A DNA stretch of 46,500 bases, from contig WPIO01000029.1 in NCBI GenBank assembly GCA_009760855.2, positions 3,203,501 to 3,250,000 on the forward strand, given 5' to 3'. Positions 25,215 through 35,580 of this stretch are shown piece after piece. Position 1 is the stretch's first letter. Each line of letters starts with the position of its first letter. The notes beneath the pieces were generated by a model. That model had not been told where the DNA came from, made no database searches, and was given only the letters and a program-made list of their open reading frames with translations. Source of the stretch: Cristatella mucedo (Eukaryota; Bryozoa; Phylactolaemata; Cristatellidae). The position numbers and the translations under genes are program-made.

Positions 25215-26518
25215 ACTCTTCATCTGCGGCCAACGTGTCTCGCTAGCAGCAGGCTGGCTGCTGGTACCGTGCGGGTCGGCTGATTCAACGGCGACATTTT
25301 ACCGGCTCCTTGGAAATGTGCGAGCCAACTTCTGAAAGAGTTGCGCCTTTCTTTAGCATTGACTCGTGGAAAACTACTCCTTTCGTCTATGCACCCTTAC
25401 GATACTCAGCACGGCTAAGGTTTCTCAAGGCTAGCGATAATCAGCATCCTCCTTCCTAAAGTGTACTGAATTTAAAGAGCCATTTTTGCGTTGTTCTTCC
25501 TAATTCTGTGAAGATTTTTCGCTAAACTTATAATCGTGGTCCAAAATATTATAACTGTGTCCTATCTCTTATCATATCATAACCAACCCGAAGTTAAAAC
25601 TCAACATGTATACTAACAGTTGAAACCATTTGGCCCCACAGAAGACAACCTGCCAATAACTTTAACCTTTTCTTGAGCCTCGTCACGCATAGTTACTATA
25701 GTTACAATAGCCTTTATAGTTCAATATGCTCTACAGTACTCTTGATCTTTGACCACCGAGTTAATAGCTCTGGAGCGCTGTTAGCTTTAACCGAATCTGA
25801 CGCCAGTACACCTTTGCCATAAAACGTGCAATAAATCCCGTACATCAGCACGCTAGACACGCACGACGCACGGCCTCATAATGGAAACCCTAAATTTAGT
25901 TAAATGTATTAATTTAAAATTGCAATGGTATATAAAATTGAGTCACCTAATTCGTATCATTTTAAAAATAAATAATTAAATAACATGATTTAATATGATT
26001 GTATTATATGATTTAAATAATGTTAATAAATGTAATAAAAAAGAATGTAATAATTAAAAAAAATAGAAAAACAAAATAATTGTATTTTTTAATTCAAGTC
26101 CGAAAATCAAGAGTATCTAACACGATGAATTCAAGTTTGACTTGATGCTCACTTAAACAAAGTCACCATTGAAAACAGATGCCTGTAACTAATTCTTGCT
26201 GATTACTATTAATTCATACGGTAAGGTAACAGCTGCACCGCATGCAGTTGGAAATTTTCAAGACATTAAAGTGAGGTCTCGGCGCAAAGAGAAGTCAAGC
26301 TACGGATCATTGAAATCCGGATATTTATCTATTAGGCGGGCTAATGAAAAAATGCAGAAGATGTATTAGACGTGTTTATGTATGAGCCAAAACCAGTGGA
26401 AAATCGCGGAGAACTCCAACTTTACTTCGAAAGGCGGGCCTGAGTGTCCAATGACCCTAGCAGGTGAGCCGCTCATACTGAGGGCAACCTTGAAGCTCTT
26501 TCTTAATGTAGCGAACCC
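25215..26518. other. intergenic, very AT-rich core
   Basis: No gene recognised. About 25890-26095 is a very AT-rich block with repeated AATAAT, TTTAAAT and ATTTAAT words. Confidence 0.45.
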
Positions 26519-26661
26519 TGGTTTGGCCCAGTTGTTAAGGTGCTCGCCCCAACCAAAGGTCTGGTCGAGGTCTTGGGCTTGAGCCCCGTGGCGAATGTGA
26601 AGCGCTTGAATACAGATTAGGTTATATTAGGGCGCATTACAAATAAATTATATTTTTTTGT
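26519..26661 (+). mobile_element. SINE family 1 (LINE-tailed)
   Basis: The tRNA-like head has A box TGGCCCAGTTG, then AAGGTGCTCGCCCC, and a B-box segment GGGCTTGAGCCCC. The tail GTGAAGCGCTTGAATACAGATT ... GGGCGCATTACAAATAAATT matches the 3' hairpin region of the family A LINE. It ends in a T-rich run. Three further copies are in the window. Confidence 0.78.
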
Positions 26662-27427
26662 AGAACAATATCATTGCCAGGAAAATCATCAAACGTAGTA
26701 CGCATTATGCTCCTCGGCTTTCTCTTCCACTTCTCGGTGTCGTTTAGTTTGAAACAGTCGCAGCTCTGCTGAGTTTCGGTTGTGCGACCCTAGTGAACTA
26801 TTATTTGTTTTTGTCGTTGTTGTCTACCACAGTTATGCATGAATTCTGTGCGCTTTTCTCCATTTTGTTCCTGATCGATTGCTAATCGTGAGTTTGGAAA
26901 TTTCTCATTTTGGGAATTTTTAAATTTTGCCCTGAATCTCATATATAGAAATGATATCTCATCTATTTTTATAGCATCCTAGGAGAACTTAATCTGTGCC
27001 CAGGTGCCTTGCAGCTAGCTGCAAGAGAATCAGTAAACTTAGGTTAGTGACATGCACGGTGTCAAGCATGCAAAAACAAAATCCGTATCACGCATGCAAA
27101 AGCTAATACAAGTATCATGGTTAGGCCAGAATGCTAAAGCAAACATAAAAAATTTGTAGCCGCCAGGTTACTAAAACCTCTGACTGGTAATGAGCCCTAA
27201 ATCATGAACAGGTACCTACGCAAAGCATACCGGAGCGAAAACAGTCTCGTTCATTGGGGTGAACGGACTAGAACGGAAGTCTATAACGGAAAGCTGACCA
27301 GAGCAGATGCGTCTTTAGCTGAGATTTAAAACATGCAGGATCCTTAATACCAGTGACCGCAGCGGAAAGTGATTCCAAATTTTTGGTGCATACGACCTGA
27401 AGGCTCGATCGCCGAATGATTTCGCTT

Positions 27428-27572
27428 AGCTGGTTTGGTCCAGTGGTTAAGGTGCTCGCCCCGACCAAGCTGTGGCTGAGGTCGTGGGCTCGAGCCCCGA
27501 GGAGTATGTGAAGTGCCTGAATAGAAATTAAGTTCTCTCCGGGCGCTATACAAATGAATTGTGAATTGTATT
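27428..27572 (+). mobile_element. SINE family 1, nested in an older LINE
   Basis: The best-preserved copy. A box is TGGTCCAGTGG, and the B-box segment GGCTCGAGCCC differs from consensus by about one base in the core. CGACC/GGTCG can pair between the boxes. The tail is GTGAAGTGCCTGAATAGAAA, then TTAAGTTCTCTCCGGGCGCT and ATACAAATGAATT. It sits immediately before the SFGDRAF codons of the minus-strand LINE, so it is younger than that LINE. Confidence 0.85.
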
Positions 27573-28248
27573 TCAATGTAGTGCGAGCGACGGCGAGATG
27601 ACTCGGTGCTGAGGTGCGACGGTGCAAGAGCATGTGACTGGAGGAGCGAGGAGGTTGCATAGATGGGCTGCAGCAAGCGAATGTACTTACTTGAAACCGA
27701 TTTGAATGAGAATTTGGAAACCGATTCGATGCTTTAGGATTAAGCAAGTAAAACTCATAAATAAGTGGTATAGGATATGGAAGCTACGCAAGTGACGAAA
27801 GACGAACGATGAGCCGATGAGTTTGGGACCAGAATTCAGACGATTAAGGGCACCGGTCACGAGTCCTGAATAGAGAGAATTTCAACAATCTAGAGGCAAC
27901 GTCACAAACGCGTGAACAATGTTTGGCAATCGGACACTTATCAAAGGAGACCCTAATTTTGGTGATCTTCTTTCTTTGAAAGTGAGCCGACTCGACAGAG
28001 GTGAAAATGTGCTCGTCTAATGACTAGTCGGTTTGGAATAGGACGCCGTCTATCTAACTGACCGACGTCACTTGGAAGTTGCTGGCTTAAGCAATCTTTA
28101 GGGCAAGTTCTTCCAAACTTCGGGTGACACTGGGCTTATTCATAATTATCAGGTTGGTTTTATCATTGTTAAGCTTCAGAACGTTGATGGCCATCCAAGA
28201 GCGAATGTCAGCGATGAAGGCAATTAGGGAATTAAATGAGTCTCGTAT

Positions 28249-28829
28249 GGAGCAGAGCTTTACGGAGCCATGTTTACACGTTTCCCGCCTTATTTCTGTC
28301 TTGCTTAGCGTTGGTTGCTACATTCTGCGGTGCATATTTAACAAAGACTGGGGGTAGTCAAAGTCTGAGGGAAGACTGGATGAAGACCGAGAAGCTGAGT
28401 GTGGTTCTACTTCTTGGTCGAGTCTGAGGCAAGACCAAACCAACGACTAATCGTAGGCGCCGCCAAGGGCCTTTTTCGTTACTTTAAAAGGCATGGCGAA
28501 TGCTACAGCGGTGAAATCATCTGTGTGTTTCACGCTAGTCCTTGTCCATACGATACTACGAGCTTTTCATATCGGAATCATCCCATGAAGCGGCGGGCAA
28601 TAAATACTATCGCGGAAATGTTTGAGTTCATCCAGAGGTTCGTATTGGAGGGGGCCAATTACTACCTACCCAACGAAAGCAACATTCCCATGACCACTCA
28701 GAGAATGGAGCTAGAAGTAGGCGGCTAGAAGAAGGAGCCCCGACCGAGTCAGATTCTTACATGAAAGAAGACCTGACCAAGCAGGATAAGAGCCGGACAG
28801 GAGCAGTACATGTGCAAGGCGAATCGTAT
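28249..28829. mobile_element. 581-bp insertion of unknown type with a 109-codon ORF
   Basis: This segment interrupts the older LINE between its NDKT-region and YADD-region remnants. TCGTAT occurs at both borders (28243-28248 and 28824-28829), a possible 6-bp target duplication. No terminal inverted repeat is evident. A plus frame at 28399-28728 (109 codons) has no recognised domain. AGTCTGAGG-AAGAC occurs twice near its left side. It may be a non-autonomous element or simply inserted genomic DNA. Confidence 0.35.
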
Positions 28830-28925
28830 AAATGCGACTTTGAAAGGGTTAATAGGTAGAGTTGTGTGTCGTCGGCGTAGAAATGAAAGCCGCGAGATCA
28901 GGTGCTCTTTTATATTGACCATAAT

Positions 28926-29015
28926 CGTAGGAGCGAGCCCTGTCACGTATGTAAAGTGCCTGGGTAAACATTAAGTTCTCTTACGGGGGATATACAAATA
29001 AATTAATTATATTTT
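28926..29015 (+). mobile_element. SINE family 1, 3' half
   Basis: GTATGTAAAGTGCCTGGGTA, then CATTAAGTTCTCTTACGGGG, TATACAAATAAATTAATTAT and a T run. This is the LINE-like tail, with only a degraded B-box segment (GAGCGAGCCCTG) in front. Confidence 0.65.
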
Positions 29016-29194
29016 TTTAAGATTTTACTTAGTGGTGACATCGGCTAGAGATAGAGATGATATAGATAGTTAGAAGGAGCAGGCCAAAGACCGAATCCCG
29101 ATGTTCTCCTTACTTTAAAGGCTCCCTGCATAATCTACAGCTGTCTATATCTACGCTCTGAATCCTCCCAATGAGGTAGGACCTAACCCAGTTT

Positions 29195-30475
29195 AATAAT
29201 AATAATAACACACTTGATAAAGTTCCCACAGAAAACTCAATCTCTTTCTAGGTGCTTTACATTTGCTGCAAAGGAAGCATGGTTGAATGGTTAGTGGTAG
29301 CAAGCTCAACAAACAACAAGAATAACATGGCTAGGAATGACATGCACAGGGTCGGCATGCAAGTGTGGTTAGTGGCAGCATGCACAGTGTCAGCACGCAT
29401 AAGCACATAAAAGACGAATCACAGGAACACAATAAATACTGTCATGAGTATATGCGTTTTTATTTCTTTTTAAATGTGGTCAAGTCAAGGGATGTTGGGA
29501 TGGAAGTCGGGAGTGAGTTCCAAGCTTTGGGAACATACGAACTAAAGGCACGGTCTCCAAAGAATTTGAGATTTGTTCGCTAGAGCCAAAGAATGAAGAG
29601 ACCTGAAAGTAAGGGACCAAACTTTGAAGTCGATGCGTTGGTTGACTGCTAGCTAGTGCAGGTCGGCGAGAAGTGGTGTGCTTTGGCAACTGAGATTATC
29701 AAGACATACAAGCCTAGCCTAGCTGCAGAGTATTGCACCTGCTGTAAGCGCCTGGTTGTAGCAAAAGCCCTTGGCATCAGCAAGCAGTGAGTTACAGAAG
29801 TCAAGACGGGATTTCACAAATACATGGACCCATTTAGATGTGGTATCTCTGTCTAAACAAGCCCGAATTTTATAAATGTTGGGTATCTGAAAGTAGGCAG
29901 ACTTGATTGTGGAGTTGATGTGGTCGTCGATCGAAAGGTCACTTTGGAATATGACACCTAAATTTCATGCAAATTCAACAGGAGATATGCCGGTAGAGCC
30001 GATTTCAAGCGTTAGCCTTTCCAATTTCTGAATTACACTTGGTTTGCCTATAACTATTAAGTTGGTTTTATCATCACTCAATTTAAGAAAACTTGCTTCC
30101 ATCTATGTGTGGATGTCATCAGTGCATGCAGCAAGGTAGTTAAGAGAGTTGGACGTGCCCGAGAGCTGGGAGTGATCAAGCAGTGGTACAACTGAGTATT
30201 ATCTGCATAGAAGTGATAGCCTAGATTGTGCTTGGCAATCACATCGGAAGAAGAAGAGTAGAAACCATGAAAAGAACAGGACCAAGGACGGAGCTCTGAG
30301 GTACCCCATATTTCAGAGGTTCTTCCGATGATCTTTGTCCATTCACATCAATACTCTGGAATCTCCCCACTGAGATAGGACCTGAACCATTGCAATGCAG
30401 TGCCAGTGCTGCCCAGGTGAGATGAGAGGCGCATAAGAAGGACTTGGTGATCGATAGGAATCTTCTTTATCTATC
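29195..30475 (-). pseudogene. Family A L2-clade LINE, RT to 3' end
   Basis: On the minus strand, 3' to 5': an AAT-rich tail (29195-29210), hairpin, repeated UTR, C-terminal region with deletions near 29580, the YADD region near 30205 (FHFYADNTQLYH-like; the second catalytic Asp is altered), the VPQSSVLG region near 30290, then WFRSYLSGEIPEY near 30350-30390, and IDHQVLL near 30450. Many lesions. It inserted next to the older LINE ending at 29190. Confidence 0.75.
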
Positions 30476-31085
30476 TTTATTAGGAATGATAGAAGGGAGA
30501 TTGAGCTCTATTTGCTCAAGTTCTCTTGGTCTAGCGTTGCTTTCTTGAGCAGTGGCCTGACTACAGCTTTTTGGAGAGGTGCTGCGACATGACCTGAGGT
30601 TAATGACATATTAATGATGTTAGTTATGCATGGCAGCAGCAGATCTATTCATCGTAGAAGCTGAACAGTGAGACTAGGGTCCAACGGACTAGTTGTCTTC
30701 TTTGATTGAGATATGAGATTCAGGACGAGGTCACTAGAGAAGCACTTTGCCAGCTATACCTAGTGCTGTGGAGAGGCGCCATAGTAGGATGTGGTGATAA
30801 ATAGTGTCAAGTACTGCTGATAGATCCAGGAATACCAGCAGCGAGGCCTTATCCTGATCAGAATTGTTCAGAAAGTCATTGTAACCTCAAGCAGAGTGAT
30901 TTCTGTTTAATGATTCTCTCAAAATCCGAATCAGAACTTGCTAGTAAATCTGATTAATGATGTAGTCCCTCAGTTTTTGGGCCACCACTCTCTCAAGTGT
31001 CTTGGATAAGAATGGAAGAGGTGTGACTCTTGAAACTTAAGAATGCTTAAAATTCTCGTGATTTAGGCTAGGCTTTTAATGAGTG
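30476..31085 (-). pseudogene. Family A LINE RT fragments, rearranged
   Basis: The 30476-30745 part corresponds to the N-terminal RT linker (SQSKKTTSPLDP and LLPCITNII regions). The 30746-31085 part corresponds again to the more C-terminal 'DLSAxxDTI' region and then SKTLERV. That order is not collinear with one element, and the DTI-DH region is present twice (near 30450 and near 30790). It is either two copies side by side or one copy with a rearrangement. Confidence 0.6.
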
Positions 31086-32004
31086 GTCTAAAAATATCCG
31101 TTCAAAGGGAAAGAAACCACGCCGGAAACCAGGGGTTATATTTATAAACAGGGGTTATATTTGTAGGGGAATTTTTTATAATATTTGTTACGGTAGGCAG
31201 AAGCTGCAGCAGCAGGTATCTGCACCAAATAAGGAGAGATCCTGCTGCATAGGACCCGAGGTACGAGTGATACATCTATATTTAGAGACGAGTTCCGCGA
31301 CGAATTCAGTAGAGTGTACCTCTGAAGAAAGCTTCCTACAACAAGTCACTTTCTCATCATTCAGAACTTTCAGCGGTATGAAAGGAAAGATAAGACAATC
31401 AGAGCGATGAGGTTTTGCAGTCATGCTACACAGAAATTAAGGAGGTTTATTTGTGCTCCTCATCCGTTCTATCGAATGCCTGCGAAAAATTTGTAGTAAC
31501 GCTGAGCGGCCAATTCACCATTGGGATTGCTTGGAAGATTGTTTCCAAATGAGCGGTTAAGGGGGAAGGTCGAGAAAATACTTATAAAATTTGTCCGACA
31601 AATATTTTTAGGTTATCTTCCGAAAGATAAATATGTTAGATCTTGGATTGGAAGTTCTGAAGACTTTCGCATGAAAGAAAAATGGTCATGCAAACTTTTT
31701 CTAAACCGAATGAAAACCGGAAGCAAAATATCTACAAATAATAAATTTACCGATCTCTGCATCATATACAAATATTTTCCTAACTCTTAGAACCTTGATA
31801 GATCTAGATACATGACTGAAGCTTGTTGAGATGCATTCTTGTGACTTTTAAACAGGTTCATTTCAAGTGTAGGTTTATGCCTTGTAAAATTCATAACTCT
31901 ACTTCACGTACTGAAGTGAAATTCGGAGTGCGAGTTCATGGCTTTGGTCAGATGAACGGATGGTTGGATGGCTTGCTTGAGTGGAAAGTTTTTTCAGATA
32001 GGTA
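31086..32004. other. intergenic, no gene recognised
   Basis: No domain recognised. Open frames at 31188-31424 (minus) and 31521-31790 (plus, 89 codons, Lys-rich) are unassigned. GGGGTTATATTTGTA-like words are duplicated near 31132-31165. Confidence 0.35.
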
Positions 32005-32275
32005 GACTGGAGCAGGAAATTGTGGAAACCTAAAAGTGTGTGACAGAACCTTGAAATCGATACTCTACTTTATGGAAGCCAGTGCAGGTTAGTGAGAAGA
32101 GACAATTATTTAATTTTAAAATTCAATCACTCGGGGCACATGGGCCTAGCTGAAGAGTTCTTCACCGGCTGTAAGCGCCTAATTGCACGGGTTAGAAAAC
32201 CTGCAATTAATGATTACATAAGTTTAGACGGGATATATTACAAATGAGTGGACCTACATTAATCAACGGCACCAA
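32005..32275 (-). mobile_element. Diverged LINE C-terminal fragment
   Basis: The minus strand matches the family A segment just upstream of the Leu-His-Trp-Leu-Pro region: CCTTGAAATCGATAC, GCCAGTGCAGGTTAGTGAGAAG, TTCACCGGCTGTAAGCGCCT and AGTTTAGACGGGAT align in order. Strongly decayed, with no 3' end. Confidence 0.6.
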
Positions 32276-32469
32276 AAGGATCCATCAGAAATATCAGAGA
32301 CTAGTTCAGCATTCCTTAGAAGTTAGCACATTTGTAATGGTGCTGAATTGGTGGAGTGATTGATTCCAAAGCTCGGCTGGAATTTGCGGGATTTGACGTT
32401 TCCAATATAAAGGTTCAGCTATTGCACCACTAATCGCTTACTTACATCACGCCAATTTTACCTGAGCCT

Positions 32470-33058
32470 AGCGATACTCTGTCAGGTATCGAATCGACTT
32501 CAAGGCCCCCTCTTTGACCCAAAGGTCGCTTCACTCACTTGCACCAGCCTACCAATCCGACCACCTCACACCTCCCAGTCACATGTCCTAGCTCGCACCG
32601 CTCGCTCCTCGGCTTCCAATCGTCTCGCTATCCGTTGCATTTTGAAATTGAAATCTTTCGTTGGTCGGGCCTTCCGTATTCGTATGCATCGGAAGTCTGG
32701 AGCTCATTGCCAGCTTTGCGTCAGCACCGACTGCATCGACTTTGAGCATCATTCAAGTCTCAGCCTAAGGCTACGTCTATGTTCCGCTCTGCGGTCCATG
32801 CGCCCCAGTGAACCTGGTCATTGTTCCAATAGGCTTTGAATGCTTACCTCCTACTTAGTAGCGGACCTGGGTGTCTCCCTTCGCGCTTTCTACGTGCTCG
32901 TGTGGGCGACATTTTTGTACACCTGCATGCTTGTCAAAGTATAATACTTTGGTTGTTCTTAACTTTTAGTTATTGCTCCTTTCTCAGCGAGTTGTAAAGC
33001 GCCTGCAAAGAGATATAGTTCTCGTATGGTGCTGAACAAAATTTATTATTATAATTGA
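32470..33058 (+). pseudogene. L2-clade LINE C-terminus and 3' end, plus strand
   Basis: RIDFK, then SLTQRSLHSLAPAYQSDHL near 32490-32555 matches the C-terminal region of family A. A later WSSLPALRQ near 32700 is the counterpart of WNSLPT. The 3' end AGCGAGTTGTAAAGCGCCTG ... GTTCTCGTATGGTGCTGAAC ends in ATTATTATAATT. It is a subfamily distinct from A; the 3' hairpin is partly kept. Confidence 0.7.
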
Positions 33059-33746
33059 CAAGCTCTGGCTAATGACTTTCATGTTTAAAGACAGTTCGTG
33101 AACGTGTGCAAAGCACCCAGATGGCCCAAAGGTTTTTGCGGTACTATTCGCCTTCCGAGCTCATTTACTGTCTCAGCTGGTTCAAATGCATTTTAGCTAG
33201 CAACCATGAGACAAGAGAGTATGCCAGAAACTTATTGCTCAATTTAAAAATGGTAACTAATTAAATTCAATGTCATTTCAGACTTTTTCAATATGAATTT
33301 GTGCAATTTCTGTAAGCCATAATCACTTGGGTCAGTGTAAGAAATAGTATTGAGTAACCTAAAGAAGATTTACGCATTTTTTAACATTTGCGTATGCCCT
33401 CCTTAACTTAATACATTTACGGAGTATAAAATTAAAAACTTGACTTATAATACGCTACGGTATATGCTTTAAACCGAATATTTTTCTATGCCAATTAGCC
33501 CAGCCAATGACGTCAGCTGTCCTTGCAGGTGCGATGCTTCCATGATCGTCGGATTTTCTCTGTGTACCTAATGACCTGCCTAGATTTCTTGAACTCAGTA
33601 GAGCGCTTTCAAGTTATCTGGAGGATTGGAGCTGGAATAAAAATTACTCACTGCATGACATAACTCACGACCTGGGACGTGAGGCGCGATCACCATTCGG
33701 CTGGGCGAAGACCCAGTAGCAACGGAGAGATGCCTCCCGTACTAAT
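33059..33746. other. intergenic, no gene recognised
   Basis: AT-rich. No repeat or coding signal seen. Confidence 0.4.
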
Positions 33747-35580
33747 GTAATGTAATGTATCTCCTTCAGTAACTCCACAAAGTCATTAAGACCATGTGGG
33801 TGTTACGCAGGAGAGTTTTGTATAGCGCACTCACAGCCTAAGCGGCTTTCGGTACGCATTCGGTACCCAACAGACTTCGTCTCACGCAACAAAGAGAAAA
33901 TGGGAAGCTTAGCAGAGTTAGGAGAGCAGTTGGGGTAGTGAGTAGCATAGAAGTAGCAGTTCAGGACCGCTGAAAAAGATGTGCCATAGTCGGCAGTCGG
34001 AGAGTAGATGTCGTTGCGTAAGAATTGTGGAAGCGAGTTCCACAGTCTAGGACCTGCAGAGCTAAAGCTTCTGTCGCCAACTGTCTTTAAGCGGAGGAAT
34101 GGGACAGCTAATTTATTGTCCACACGGGACCTGACGGCGCGAACAGGCTGAAACTGATGCAGCAGTTCAGCTAGGTACGAAGGAGCCAAGCCGTGGCGGG
34201 CCTTGTGGGTCAGCGTAAGAACTTTGCTCTGTATCCTTTGCTCAACCGGCAACCATCCTAGCTCTTTCAGCAGAGGTGACACGTGTTCAAACCGCTGGGA
34301 CTTGAAGACCAGCCTTGCAGCCATATTCATAGTCCGCTGTAGTGGCATAATAGCTTTCTTTGGTAGCCCAGCCAAAAGGGAATTACAATAATCAAGCCGA
34401 GACAGAACTAAAGAGCTAGTTAAATTTTTTTCACAAGCCACTGTGGGAGACAGCTTCTAATCTTAGATAGGGATCGGATGTGATGGCTAGCTGTAGAGGC
34501 AGTCTTCTGAATGAAGCTTTTGAAATTAAGGCAGCTGTCGAACACGACACCTAGATTACGAGCATGTGGTAAAGGTCGCACAATAGCATCACCTATTAGA
34601 ACAGCAAAGCCTTTTGATCCAGCAACACGCTTAGGGTGTCCTTTGAGAAGCAGTTCGGTTTTATCGTCATTTAATTTCAGGAAGTTTTCCGACATCCAGG
34701 ATCGAATATCGGCAAGGCAAGCATTCAGTTTCTCAGTTGCTGCAGCAGATTCCGACGGTTTAAATGACAAATACAACTGAGTATCGTCAGCATAGAAGTG
34801 ATATCCTATTCCATGGGCCTTAGTCACTTTTCCCAGAGGTTGCGTATAAATGGAGAACAGCAAGGGACCAAGTACAGACCCTTGAGGGACTCCACAGGTG
34901 ACCCTTCTCATGTCTGAGACCTGACCCCCACACGACACGGATTGAACACGATCAGAGAAGTATGATTTAAACCACGCCAGTGCTTCGTCTGCCAGACCGA
35001 TCGTTGTTCTCAATCGTTCAAGCAGAACTAGGTGATGAATGGTGTCGAAGGCAGCAGACAGATCTAGCAGAGCTAGGGCAGTGACATTCCCGTCGTCGTT
35101 GCCACGTAGAATGTCATGGTTAACACGGAGGAGAGCAGTTTCAGTAGAGTGCTGCCTCTTGAAACCTGATTGAAATGTTTCTGACATTCCATTATTTTCA
35201 ATATGTTCAACTAGCTGCTTAGCAATAATTTTTTCAAGAATCTTTGATAAGAACGGAAGCAGGGAAACTGGACGATAGTTTGCTAGGACCTCTGTGTCTA
35301 ATCCAGGCTTTTTAAGAATAGGTCTAACGATTGCCGATTTGAAGGACTTGGGGACGACCCCTTTTTCCAAAGAAGCATTAAAAATCTTGGTTATGGCAGG
35401 GCTAAGTTGGTCTGCAAGTGAAGACCACAGAGATGAAGGTATAGGGTCTTCAGGAGACGAGCTCTTTTTGATAGACCTTATTAAGGCAGCCACATCACAG
35501 GCAGAAACATCGGAGAACCTTTTAAGAAAGGTCACAGGTTGAGGAACGGCGATTGCTTTGGTCGGAGGGGGCTTAAATGC

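Larger units (their letters stand above)
26960..29190 (-). pseudogene. Older L2-clade LINE, fragmented by three insertions
   Basis: Minus-strand pieces read in order from right to left: RT part with RSYLIGRIQSVDI (29035-29190), FHFYADDTQLYLL (28840-28905), NDKTNLIIMNKPSVTRSLEEL region (28050-28245), C-terminal region (27573-28050), and SFGDRAFRSYAPKIWN then FKSQLKTHLLWSAF (27268-27425). A diverged 3' UTR and hairpin end near 26960. A SINE (27428-27572), a 581-bp insertion (28249-28829) and another SINE part (28926-29015) split it. Stops and frameshifts are numerous. It is related to families A and B but distinct. Confidence 0.72.
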
